DNA of 64,000 nt, taken from positions 13,907,320 through 13,971,319 of the forward strand of contig NC_069670.1 in the NCBI RefSeq assembly GCF_027244095.1, given 5' to 3'. Each line of letters begins with the position of its first letter. Position 1 is the first letter of the stretch. This document shows positions 22,120-33,200 of the stretch, one piece after another. This stretch comes from Hemicordylus capensis. Lineage: Eukaryota; Chordata; Lepidosauria; Squamata; Cordylidae. The notes below the pieces were generated by a model. The model made no database searches, was not told the origin of the DNA, and saw only the letters and a list, made by a program, of their open reading frames with translations. The position numbers were made by a program, and so were the translations under genes.

Positions 22120-23430
22120 CCATGGAGGTTCCACTGAGCTACGCAGCCCTCTCCGCCCACGGCCGGGCCCCATTGCTCGGGAAAATGCCTGCAGATCCGC
22201 ACCTGGAGCGCGGAGAGAGACTCGCGCAGGCGCACCTCCCGCCTCCCAGCCAGGCTGCTCCCCCGCCGCAGCACCGCAACAACACCCGACGTGCAGCGAA
22301 CTGCAGAGGAATCCCTGCCCAGACTCATCATCAGGGCACAACGACTGAGATCACACGACGGGGCCGTGGCTCGCTCAGGGGCAGAGCATCTGCCTGGCAG
22401 GCACCAGGTCCCCCGCCCCGGCCCAACAACCCCTGATCGCCACCGCATCTTCCAGGAGGGCTGGGAAAAGCTCCTGCAACCCAGGAGAGATGCTGCCAGT
22501 CAAAGCAGACGACAGAGAGCATCTGCTTGGCACGCAGAAGGTCCCAGGTGATCAGGGGTACATACACTGCCTCGGAAGAGGGAGCAGCTAACAAGCAAAT
22601 CCACTGAAGAAGCTCTGTCTAATCTCCGCCCCCCTCGCTCTGCCCCACTGCCATCTCAGCCCATGGCCAGGCCCCATTCACACACACCGCAACAACACCC
22701 GACATGCAGCAAACTGCAGCAACAGAGTCCTAAGACGGAGGAATCCCTGCCCAGATTCATCAGGTCACTCACGACGACTGAGATCACACTACAGGGCCGT
22801 GGCTCGCTCAGGGGCAGAGCATCTGCTTGGCATGCAGAAGGTCCCAGGTGATCAGGGGTACACTGCCTCTGAAGAGGGAGGCTCTATTGAGCAGCTGACA
22901 AGTAAACTAACTGAAGCAGCTCTGTCTAATTTCCGCCCTCCTCACTCTGCCCCACTGCCATCTCAGCCCATGGCCAGGCCCCATTCCTTGTGTGATCTTG
23001 CCTGCAGATCTGCATCCGTACCCATGGCGGGAAGAGGGCTGGACGGGCACTCTCCATTTGGGAGTGTGCTAGTTTCCAAGCCAGGCTGCTTCCTCGCCGC
23101 ACTGCAACACCCGATGTGCAGCGAGCTGCTGCAGCAGCAGAGTTCTGCGACTGAGGAATCGCTGCCCAGATTCATCGGGGCACGACTATCACATTACGAG
23201 GCCATTGCTCTGTGGCAGAGCATCTGCCTGGCAGCCACCAGGTCCTCCCCGGTCCAACAACCCCTGATCGCCACCGCATCTTCCAGGAGGGCTGGGAAAG
23301 GCCCCTGCTGGGAGAGACCCCTGCAACCCTGGAGAGATGCTGCCAGTCAGAGAAGGCGAGGCTGAGCGGGACGGACCAGAGATCGGACTCCACACACAGC
23401 ACACAAGGCGGCTACTCCCTAGGATCCTAG
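22120..23430 (+). repeat. Three-unit tandem array containing SINE heads
   Basis: Three units of roughly 300-540 bp (about 22120-22565, 22600-22870, 22900-23430) each run from GCCCATGGCCAGGCCCCATT-like sequence through an ACACCCGACRTGCAGC segment and GAGGAATCSCTGCCCAGA to a SINE head GCAGAGCATCTGC. Units 1 and 3 share the downstream CCAACAACCCCTGATCGCCA. Confidence 0.75.
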
Positions 23431-23689
23431 CCTTCGCCTAGAAGAGCAAGGTTTCTTAACTTTGGACCCCCAGATGAACTACAACTCCCATAAACCCCAA
23501 GCAAAAGCATCTGAGGATTCTGGGAGTTGTAGGCCAACAACTCCCGGGGGCCCAAGGTTAAGTAACCCTGGCCTAGAGCCTTGTCCAGGAGAGAGCAACG
23601 GGGAGCAGCGAGGGGCACCCCCTTCATACGTGAAAGGGGGGAGAAGCACGGGGGAAGTACACGTGTTGCAAAAAAAAAAGCGCCACACC

Positions 23690-24345
23690 AAGAAAGGGGC
23701 CGAAGACGAAGGGCTCTTAAAGGGAAAGCGCAGGGTTCAGCCTGCACGTGGGCGGGCAGCGGGGGGGGGCTCCCACCATGCAGCCCGCCCACTCCCCCCC
23801 CCGTCATGCACCGGACGAATGCCCCCCTCCCCGCCGCCATTACATACCGGCTCCGGCATCCCACCACCGCCGCCGCCGCCACCAGCGCCTTCCCGGAGGT
23901 TCTCTTCCCGTCGAATAGCGAAAGGAATTGACCGGGCTCCGAGTCCTCGCGAGAACTCCGCCCGCCCCCCCCCGCCCCCCGTGGCTCGCCTCAATGGTCT
24001 CCTCTCCTCCCGTCCCGGCCGCGCCTGAACGTTCCAGCCCGCCTCCGCGCTCCGCACCAATGAGAACGTCTCCAGCGGCGCCACGAGGAGGAGGACGCGA
24101 CCATTCCAGAGGCGGCAGCGGGGGAGGAGGGGCGGAGGGTCAAGCCTGCAGCCACCCAGGCAGAGTCCAGCGCGGGCTGGAAGCAATGCATGCTCGCCCG
24201 CCCGCCCGCCCAGCCTGGCAGCAGGGGTGGGGTGGGCAAGGGAAAGAGAGTCTCGCCCCCTTGCAAGGACTGTTCCTGGGCCCCAGGCAGACGCCCCTTT
24301 CTCCCTCGCTGGAGGGAGCCCTCCTCCCGGGCGGGGCTGGCAGTG
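23690..24345 (-). promoter_or_regulatory. CpG promoter-like block P, copy 2 (inverted)
   Basis: Reverse complement of the block at 17485-18100. Conserved elements include the inverted CCAAT (ATTGGTGCGG), TTCTCGCGAGG (close to the BANP motif TCTCGCGAGA), CACGTGCAGG and a donor-like GCCGGTATGT near 23850. Copies 1 and 2 face each other across 5.6 kb. No coding exon was recognised. Confidence 0.5.
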
Positions 24346-24580
24346 GCGACGGGGGCGGCTTCTACGGTCCCTCTCGCCCCTAGAGGCGCAGGGCATCAGT
24401 TTGGGCATCATCCTCTGCTGGGGCATCAGTTTGGGCAGACCTGGCCCAACTCCCCTCATCCCGGCCCACCCCGCTCTCCCTGCCATCCGCCCGGCTCAGC
24501 TAAGCGGCGCCTTGAGTTTGAAGGAAAGGCTCTTACAGTTGGGATGAAGTCTAGTCTCGGGAGGTTCTTCCGAGCTCAAC

Positions 24581-24735
24581 GCTGCTGCTGCTGCTGCTGG
24601 GAAGCTGGGCTGCTTTTCTCACTCTCTGCTCTTCCTTCCTTCCTTCCTGCTTGTCTTTCTCTCCTCCCTTCTGCTCCTCTTTTTCTCCCTCCTTTCCTTC
24701 TTCCTCTCCTCTCCTTTCCTCTCTCTCCTGTTTTG
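24581..24735. repeat. (CTG)n and pyrimidine-rich low-complexity tract
   Basis: CTG repeat at 24581-24600 followed by TTCC/CTCC-rich sequence to about 24735. Confidence 0.85.
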
Positions 24736-24949
24736 TTTACATCTCTGCAAAACACATTGGGACATGTCCTCTCTCTCAAGGGCCTGGCCAGGCCTTTCGG
24801 CAAAGGCTCCCTGAAGAACAGAGCCCTGGCAAGGTGTGGGGCCCCCTTCCAGTTAATTCTAATGGGGGTTAAAAGAGCGGGGCCCGGGGAGGTCGCCCTG
24901 CTTGCTGTGCCCGAAGGACAGCCCTGAACAGGGCAGCCCCTGATAGACC

Positions 24950-25140
24950 TCCGCTTCGGATCTCTCCCTTGGAAACGCACCTGGGCATTGGAGTTTGCAG
25001 GTTGCCCTCGCCTGGCCTAGCTCTGTGTGGCTCTGGTCATGCCGTTTCCCTTCGGGGTCCACTGGATGGACAACAAGGTGGGCGTCTTGGGAAATCCTGG
25101 TGCCTGCCGCCTTGCCCCTGGCCGCAAGACTGGCCGCAAA
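24950..25140 (+). repeat. Local duplication module Q, copy 3
   Basis: GGGCATTGGAGTTTGCAGGT and CGTTTCCCTTCGGGGTCCAC match 16312-16340 and 16395-16415, more diverged than copies 1 and 2 are from each other. Confidence 0.6.
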
Positions 25141-25494
25141 TACATATTGCCTAATGCAGGGGTCCCCGGCTGCTGCGAGACTTCAACGCCCATCATCCAG
25201 TGCCACTGTGGCTGAGGAGGACGGGAGTTGTAGTCCAACAATGTCCAAGGACCCACAGTTGGAAAGTGCCAGCCTAGTGTTTAGAATGGCCATCTATAAA
25301 TACAGGGCTGCAGTGTTTCGATTGTATGTAAACAATGCAGGTCAAACCTGCAAGACGAGAGCTAAAACGTCTCCACTGACAATCCCAAACTTGGTATGAC
25401 AAATTCCTCCCCTTTGAAACTCTGCTGCTATGAGGCCAGAGACACAAGCTGGCATGCAGAGGAGGAGGAAGCCTTTTCGGGATCCCTTTTCTTC

Positions 25495-26640
25495 CCACCA
25501 GGAGTTCTCAACCTTGGATCCCCAGGTGTTGACAGACTACAACTGCCATCATCTCCGTTGGCCATTGTGGCTGGGAGTGATGGGACCACTCCTAAGGTTA
25601 TAACCCCTATCCCCCCCTTATCACCTTTTCCTCCACTTAAAAAGCACCAGACCCTGTTGCCTTTTCTCATAAGGAAGGTGCTCTTGCATCTGCACCTTTC
25701 CTAGTTCTATAGTGTCCTTTTTCAGATGCGGCAACCAGAACTGTACAGAGTGCTCTCAATGTGGCTGCATCATATATCCCACTTTTCATCAAAAAACGAA
25801 CCTCATAGTGAAAAACGAGGAAACCTCCTAATGTTTACACAGAGGAATATAGGCTATTAGGATTCTATCAAGAACCACCGTGATCTTGGAGGAAGGCCTA
25901 ATGTTCTCAAGTTGATGTATACATGTTCACAATTCTTTAAAGTAAGGACTTCTGCAGTCATCTGAACTGTACCATGGGGTATTTGTATTCGTGGGGGGTG
26001 GGGTTTGAAAGTCTGTAACTATTAATTCATTCCTTTCATATAATTCTAATCTTATATAGTATTAGTCCATTATTTTGCTCCTAATTCTAAAATGACCATC
26101 CATTATGTTACTTTCTTTCTATATATGCAAGGAGGTTTGAAAAGGCTTTCTGTTGTGATGACGACATTTTTTATGTATTGGATTTTTTAGAACGTCACTG
26201 TGAAGCCTTTAATAGATTATGGAATTTTGCATGTTTCCTTTTTATCCACAGCCGCTTGCGTACAATAGTGTTAGCCCAAAACATGGGAGGCACTTTTGGG
26301 GAGTAATGAAATGGTTTCCTGAGTATCTTGTGTCTCCTCCTTTTCTGATGTTTTTGTCAGCTTGGAAGCCTCACTTTCTCCTGTGGAACAACAGGTGTGG
26401 GTGCATCTATAGGGAGGCTCCCCGGCTGGATTGGGCAAGGCCAGGTCCGGACCTTTAAATTCTCACTCTGATTGGACAAGACAGAGGCTGGGTCTTTCAT
26501 AGGCGATTTATCGGCTAAATGGACTATGTCTGGCCCTGACCTCTGCGAAGGACCTTTTCTCAGAAGCTCATCTGCAGCACAAAGGTGGCTAACCCGTCTG
26601 GCTGCAAATCCCTTCTGGACCCTTTTTATAATGAGGCTAA
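25495..26640 (+). repeat. Local duplication module R, copy 2
   Basis: Diverged counterpart of 19475-21120, ending with GGATTGGGCAAGG, CGGACCTTTAAATTCTCAC and GATTGGACAAGAC at 26424-26485. No coding sequence shared by the two copies was found. Confidence 0.55.
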
Positions 26641-26756
26641 ATTCCCAGGTAGGTCATCGGCTTTTTATTTGTTTTTTATTTTGTCTAACAGTAATATTAA
26701 TGTTCCAATCATGAGTTTCAGGGAGTATTAGATTATGAAAATTATTTTTATATATA

Positions 26757-26788
26757 TTTATACACACACACACACACACACACACAAT
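26757..26788. repeat. (CA)n microsatellite
   Basis: About 13 CA units within AT-rich sequence. Confidence 0.9.
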
Positions 26789-27014
26789 ATGTTGTTATAT
26801 TCTGAACTCTGTTCTGTAAGAAAGTACAGGTAAAATCACAGTTGCTGTAGGTTATTACTTATTGTTTTATATTTTTGTCTGGTCAATGACTGTAATAAAG
26901 ATTCCATTCTATTCCCAAACCCGGGTAGTAGAATTTCTGGTTGTGTGAATGACCTTATAGTGAGACCTTATAGTCTTCCTTCCTACCTGTTGGTGTGGTG
27001 TTTTTCTCTCCAGT

Positions 27015-27230
27015 CTACACAGTGTGGTTTAGTGGTTAGAGTGTTGGACTAGGACCAGGGAGACCTGAGTTCAAATCCCCACTCAGCCAAGAAACTCACT
27101 GGGTGACTCTGGGCTAGTCATGAATCTCTCAGCTTAACCTACCTCACAGGGTTGTTGTGAGGATAAACATAACCATGTACACTGTTCTGGGCTCCTTGGA
27201 GAAAGAGCAGGATATAAATGTAATAATAAT
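27015..27230 (+). repeat. CORE-SINE / MIR-type element
   Basis: GTGTGGTTTAGTGGTTAGAG head, TGGGTGACTCTGGGCTAGTC core, GGGTTGTTGTGAGGATAAAC, GGATATAAATGTAATAATAA tail. Near full length. Confidence 0.85.
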
Positions 27231-27559
27231 TTTTTTTAAACGGCTAGCCGCTGCCAGTCTGGGTAGACAATCTTGAGCTAGGTGGACCTATGGTCTGACT
27301 CAGTATATGGCAGCAATGGTGCCTCTAATTTTTTTTCATCTCTGTGTGGAATGAGTTTTGTTCTGGGCGGCAGTATCAAGGCGCTGTGTGCACACAATCA
27401 TTCAAAGTGGGGCCTTCCTAATTCAACCTGAGCGGGATCTGAAATTAACTGAGCAGACATTGGAAAACTTGTGAGCGCGCGCATGTGCGCACGCCTTAGA
27501 GGGAACAGTGTGTGGCAGCTTCCGATGTTCCTAAGAGGACCCTGAAGTTACTGCGTGCG

Positions 27560-28740
27560 GATAAGGAGCTCTCAACACGCCCAGAGGACTCTTCCCCCAA
27601 CGCCAGCCCATCTCCAGGACCGAGGAGCTTGCTTGTGGACGGCGTGTCCCCCTCTCCACCGGCCGCCCAGGCATTGCCCTTTTAAGAGGGGACGTTTGCT
27701 GCTTCAATGGGCTCTAGAGTCCAAGCATGTCCATTGTTGCTGGCGCTCCCATCCCTGGCAGCTCCATTGTACGCCCAAGGAGCGCGGCACTCGGGGGGCC
27801 CCTCCGCGCCAGGAGTTTGGCCAGAGACAGCCGGGGACCCGGACTGGAGAAGCGTCCGGCAGAGTGTGCCAACCCTCAGCCAGGGGGAGCCACATCGGAA
27901 TTCGGGACCCTCAGCCCCCTGTGCCTCCCAGGGGCACACCGGGCACCCTCCAAAAGGCAAGTGGAACCATCCCTCTTTCGGGACGGGGGGTGGCCATGCT
28001 CCCCTACTGGCCCTGCCTGTCGGGCCCTTCTCACCCACAGGCGGGTCCCGGGGTGTGTGTGTGTCTGCTCCTGTGCCTTCGTAAGGAGCAGGAACTAGGC
28101 AGAAGACATTCTTCCCCCTGGCAGCGCTCCTGCCCGCTTGCTCTCCCCGCCTCGGGGGCTGCTCACTGGGTCTGTCACAAAAGCTCCCCGCCCCACACAC
28201 AGACAGGGATCCAAAGTCAAGATCCAAGTGGAGTCGGCAGTTTTTGCACAGCGATGCCATCCCGGTCACTCTCTCAAGCGGCGGGTTCTGGTGGGGCTCT
28301 GCACCTGCCCAGCCATCGTGCAGGCGGGATTCTGGAGCGAATTAGGGTATGCCCCCCACCCCACCCCACCCGGACGGCTCCTCACTGCCTGCGTGTGTGT
28401 GTGCGGCATTCACTTGACCGTTGCTGGGACACTTGTCGCCACGGCAACGTCCGAGTGCCTTGGCCGGGTGATTGTTTAACCCAATTCCCAGCTCTGGAAG
28501 TGCCAGTGGAACTCCGGCGGCTTGAGGGACCTGGGTGGGACTCGGGGAGGCTCGGTGCCCCGCCGGTGCATGCATCGGGGGGGCAAGCAAGTTGCAGGGG
28601 GTGGCCAGGCGCCCGTGGGAAACTTCTGAACTCTTTTTGCAGAGCTGGTGGCACGGTGCCCTCCGCCTGAGGAGCTCAGCGAGGATGACGCAGCGGCGAG
28701 GAGGTGCCCGCGAGCGTCCCCAACGGGCCCTAGTTTTCCG
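27560..28740 (+). promoter_or_regulatory. GC-rich island upstream of miR-92b
   Basis: GC-rich, largely repeat-free stretch leading into the miR-92b hairpin. It holds a perfect RFX X-box (GTCGCCACGGCAAC) at 28435-28448. A 371-codon plus-strand frame (27555-28670) crosses it, but shows no domain, low-complexity basic/Pro composition and overlaps competing frames on both strands, as expected by chance at this GC content. Most likely the promoter and primary transcript of the microRNA. Confidence 0.5.
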
Positions 28741-28741
28741 G

Positions 28742-28821
28742 GAGGGCGGGAGGGATGGGATGGAGTGCAGTGTTGTTCGCTTGCCCGCTAATATTGCACT
28801 TGTCCCGGCCTCCTGCCAGCC
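28742..28821 (+). ncRNA. MIR92B: microRNA miR-92b precursor hairpin
   Basis: The 3p arm at 28792-28813 begins TATTGCACTTGTCCCGG and ends CCTCC, identical to the miR-92 family seed and to human miR-92b-3p except for one C-to-T (recalled sequence). The 5p arm at 28751-28772 (AGGGATGGGATGGAGTGCAG) pairs with it, and the base of the stem (GGCGGGAGG with CCTCCTGCC) is fully paired counting one G-U. The loop is about 28773-28791. Human MIR92B lies just beyond the 3' end of THBS3 on the opposite strand, exactly as here (about 1.36 kb past the stop). miR-92b belongs to the miR-25/92 family, repressing targets through the ATTGCAC seed. The hairpin sits in a GC-rich island that probably contains its promoter. 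Confidence 0.95.
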
Positions 28822-28984
28822 TGGGCTCACGTCTGGGTGCCTGCTGGGGACGTGCCCAGCCGAGGACGATCCTGGCCTCCCTCACAAACACAACGATGGG
28901 GGCTTCCCAGCTGGGACACAGAGCCCGCCTCTGCTTTGGATGGCTAGGAGAAGGTGGGTACCACAGGCCAAAGAACCCATTTCT

Positions 28985-29175
28985 GTCTGGGGGAAGCTGC
29001 TTCCGACTGAGTCAGACCCTCGGTCCATCCCGCTCGGCACCGTCTACACTGACTGGCAGGGGCTCTCCCAAGGTTTCGGGCGGGAGACTCTCAGCCCTAC
29101 CTGGAGATGCTGCTAGGGGTTGAACCTGGGGCCTTTGGGGTGGAAGCTGGTGCTTTACTGCTGAGCTGAAACTCC
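28985..29175 (-). repeat. tRNA-headed SINE, reverse
   Basis: GAAGCTGCTTCCGACTGAGT through the complement of the SINE head (TGCTAGGGGTTGAACCTGGG). It lies between miR-92b and the THBS3 3' end. Confidence 0.8.
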
Positions 29176-29820
29176 TCCTTTGTCTGAGAAGATTTGGACT
29201 TTGTTTTGCTGCAGGCTTACTCACAACAGGGCCTGTCAGAAGGGAAAATGACAAGAGGTGTAGCTTCACAGAGGGTATAATAAATAGTATTTGTAAGACG
29301 CTTTGCTCTGTACCTTGGTGTGGAATGGAGAGGGCTTTCTAATGCGCAACGTAACTGGCTTTGAGCAGGGGCCGATCCACACTACAAACTTCCCCTTCCT
29401 AGAGAACCGTAAGGACTGTAATTTTCCAAAGCAGAGGGGGAAAGATCTCTAGCAGAGAACTCCCAGGACCCCCCCCCCAAAATTACAGCTCTCGGGATTC
29501 TTTGGGAGGAGGGGGAAGCAAGAATGGTTGAAGCAGCGTCAAACTACGGTCTGTAGGACAGGCCTGTCAGAGCACTGCTAACTCGTCTTTTTCCGGAAAG
29601 AAAGAGAACCCTGGAACCAGAGCTTTCTGCTGCTCTGTGTGACCCATGGCGAAAAACACAATCCAGAATGTTGCAGGGTTAGGGGTGAATATGGGGCAGG
29701 CTTAGAACACGAGGTTCAAATCAGGGATGGCCCTGGACACAGTGAGGCCTGCGAGGTGCGTTCCACCCACCCTCTCCCCAAACAACAAAAGGACAGAGAA
29801 AGTAGGACATCATCCAGAAC
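29176..29820. other. No gene recognised between miR-92b and THBS3
   Basis: Intergenic sequence with a short C run (29470-29478). The 122-codon plus frame at 29639-30007 overlaps the THBS3 3' UTR and has no family resemblance. Confidence 0.45.
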
Positions 29821-30180
29821 TTTATGGGCAAATTGTTTCCCAAAGGAAGACCAACACCAGAGGGCATCAGTTGCATGGGTGGGCATGAGCTCTGTACCGG
29901 CCCTCTCCTACTGGCTGGCGCCCTCGCTCTGCCCACAATCCTTGGTTGTTTTCTGCCGTCAAGGACTCTGGTCTTGCCAACCCTGCAGACAAGAATGCGG
30001 CTCCTGACTTTCCAGGAGCTGTCGGGCGAGGAGGGCCCGTTTCCCCGTCCATGGTGCGTGTGTGTATATGGGGCAGGGAGGGGGCGAGGGATGACCACTG
30101 ACGTTTGACAAGCCCCCCCGGGGTCTCTGTGGAAAGACCTGGTCCAGCATGGGGGGTGGTGTGCTCCTTCTGGCTCTCCT
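29821..30180 (-). promoter_or_regulatory. THBS3: Likely THBS3 3' UTR and poly(A) signal
   Basis: Repeat-free minus-strand sequence following the stop codon. The first plausible poly(A) hexamer is CATAAA at 29826-29821, a known weaker variant, followed within 15-45 nt by a T/GT-rich stretch (about 29780-29808) that could be the downstream element. No AATAAA was seen in the first 350 nt. The 3' end is inferred, not shown. Confidence 0.45.
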
Positions 30181-30236
30181 TCATGGGGCTTCCAGCAGCA
30201 TCCGGCGGAACGGCTCAAAGTCCACGGGGACCGTGT
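30181..30236 (-). CDS. THBS3: THBS3 exon 23 (C-terminus and stop)
   Basis: Residues 946-963, [18 protein letters not shown], then TGA at 30183-30181. Human THBS3 ends DTVPEDFEPFRRQLLQ and so on, supporting the call and the complete 3' end. Acceptor GGACAG. Confidence 0.95.
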
Positions 30237-33200
30237 CTGTCCAGGAAGAAAGAATGAGAAGCATTATCACCGAGGCTTTGTAGTGGGCCTAGAAATCTCA
30301 GCCCAGTCTACCTTGGGAAACACATCTGCAAGACCGACAGAGCTGTTCCATCTCGGTTAGACCAGAGGTTCCGAACATGGCCGCCCCTTCCAGAGGTTGC
30401 TGAACTACAACTCCCATCATCCCTAAGCTATAATTTATCGAGGCTGGAGATGATGGAAGTTCTCCCATACAATCCCTAGAACTTCCTGGGGACAGTGGGG
30501 CAGAGTGGTAGGACGTACACTGTGGCAAAGCATAAACGGTGATCTTGTATGTTGCAGGGCAGGTGATAAACGCCAACTTTTTCGGCGCGGTAATATGGCG
30601 TTGCAGCCTGAAGTGATGGCCAGTTTAATCACAGAGTTTATTAATTTTTTACCCTGCCTGGAAAGGTTCTGTGCTAGACTGGCTGGAAATTCTAAACAGA
30701 GAGGTGAGAATCCCCCACAGGGCATTCCTAGGATCAGAAATATTGCCCTCCAAGAATATTTCTCTCATCCCAGGACCTGGTTCACACAATCGCTCGAATC
30801 TAGATTTAATGGGGTTACTGACAAGGCAGGAATCTCAGATTCATCTCAGGTCAGAGACCACCTTGGTGTGGTTTCACACAACCACACGAATGTCAGTAAC
30901 CTGCATCAAACCTAGATCCGAACGATTGTGTGAACACACCCACCCTAAGCAGCCTCGGTCACGAGGAAACCCTCGTGTATCCACAGGCTTGTACAGCACT
31001 CTGCCCCCACATGTGCCACAGGCCTCACCGTTACAACGGTACTGCAGGTTGGACCAGATGATGTTTTCCTGCGAGAAGCAGAAGACCCCCAAGCGCCCGC
31101 CTCGCATGGTCGTGTCAAGGACGACGCCTGAGTCGGCAACCAGCTGGGGCCCCTCGTAAAGCAGCACCCTGTGGGAGAAAAACAGAGGGACACTGAGAAC
31201 GTGAAATTATTATTATTATTTATTTATTCGATTTCTATACCGTCCTTCCAAAAATGGCTCAGGACGGTTTACACAGAGAAATAATCAACAAAAAAGATGG
31301 ATCCCTGTCCCCAAAGGGCTCACAATCTAAAAGAAACGTAAGATAGACACCAGCAACAGTCACTGGAGGGACCGTGCTGGGGGTGGAGAGGGCCAGTTAC
31401 TCTCCCCCGGCTAAATATAAGACATTCACCACATTAAAAGGTGCCTCTTTGCAAGAAATGCCTCCATGTGGTACAGGCAGGAGAGAGAAGTCTTGAGTTT
31501 TTCCCCTCCCACAAACAATCTTGGAGGCAGGTTTTTGGACATCCCAAGGGTGTAGGGTTTGCTTCTGAGGGACTCTCTTTCCCATTTGGCGTGATGCACA
31601 TCTGGTGTACTTGTAAATCATTTGGGGAGCTACTGGCTCATTTGGTGGCTGCCCCAGAGCTTTGAGAAAATAAAACAAGAGCTTCTCAACCTCTGGCAGC
31701 CTTTTAAAACAAACAAACAAACAAAACTCCTTAAGATGCACCTGTTTTCTCAAGCTTTCAGTTAACAACATTTTCTTAAACTGTTTGGATGGTTTATATT
31801 GTGCTGTTTTTTATTTTGGCTGCATTTTTAAAAATCATGTAAACCGCCTAGAGAAATATATATTAGGCACTTGATATTCAACAAACCAACAGAGATTAGA
31901 AAGATACCAGACGTTTCCAGTACATTCTGTCTTTGCAAAGAAACTCCCCCCCCCACTGCCCAGTTATCTGGGGAACTCCTTACAGCAGCAAACAGAAAGC
32001 ACTACTTTTACCAAGGATGGCTCCCAAATCCCAGGGAAGTAACTGACTCACAACCACAACATCACAGCCATTAGAGACCCAACCTCCACCTAAAGTCCCT
32101 TTAATGCTAAGTTGGAGCAGCCGCAGAGATCTGGCCTACATGGAGGGCCTGGTGAGGTTAAGAGTGCAGACTAGGGGAGGTTTGGTGCGGGGGCGGGCAA
32201 GGTTATCTGCCCCCCATCGTGTGCCAAGAAAGAGGAAAAGTTCCCAGGCCCCGTTCTTCTCCCCACTCCTCCCCCTCTGCCCTCTCCTCCACACGCTCAC
32301 CCCCCACCTCCCTCCCATTGTCTGGGCTCGTTTGCATTTTAAAAGGCCTGTGGTGGGCCAAGGCATTCCAAGCGGTATTGGGTTGCCATGGCGACCGATA
32401 CAATGGGCCTAGAGGCCCAACAAGTGAATGGTTCTTGGGAAGAGAGTGGGAAGGGGGGGGGATGCATAAGTTCCCAGTGAACCAAGTCCACCCCCCCCCT
32501 CCATCTGCACACACAAACACACACACACACCCTGCCAGCCTCAGGGATCCGCCAACCCCAGAATGAGGGCCAGGCATGCTATTAAACGGGGAATGGCCGA
32601 ATCTCTGTATCGGCCTCGCCTCTCCCCGTATCGGATGCAGATCGAGTGGATAAAAAGAAGCTCTTCTCCCTCTCTCGAAATATTAGGACCCCAGGGGTTA
32701 GAAGTTGAAGCTAAATGCTGGGAGCTTTGGGACAGACCAGGGGAAGGACTTCTCGACACACCGTGCAGCTGAACTATGGAATTCGCTGCCACTGGATGGG
32801 GTGGTGGGTGGCCACCAATCTAGGTGGCTAGAATAAGGGGCGATGGACCAATCCAGGGAGGTCAGGGCTATCAATGGCTACTAACTCTACATTTCCCTCA
32901 GGTTCAGGGGCGGCATGTCCCTGGATGCCAGGGGATAGGGAGCTGCAATGCGAGGGAAGGGCTGCCCTTTCCTCCCTGCTTGTGGCCAAATCCCAGATGC
33001 ACCCGACTGGCCACTGCGTGAAGCAGGGTGATGCACCTGAGGGCCCTTTGGCCTGACCCAGCAGGGCTTTTCTAATGCCCTTAGCTGGGGAGGGCAGGTT
33101 CAAAGAGGGGCACAGTGCAGTATTTACCTCCAAACCTTTCAGTGCCCCCCACCCACCCCTTGGTGGCTTCCCCCTTTATGGAATCCTAGAGAACCAAAAG

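Noticed and set aside
27555-28670. 371-codon plus-strand open frame
   Set aside because: High GC content, no domain, basic/Pro-rich and Cys-scattered composition, with equally long frames on the other strand; it is better explained as the miR-92b upstream island.
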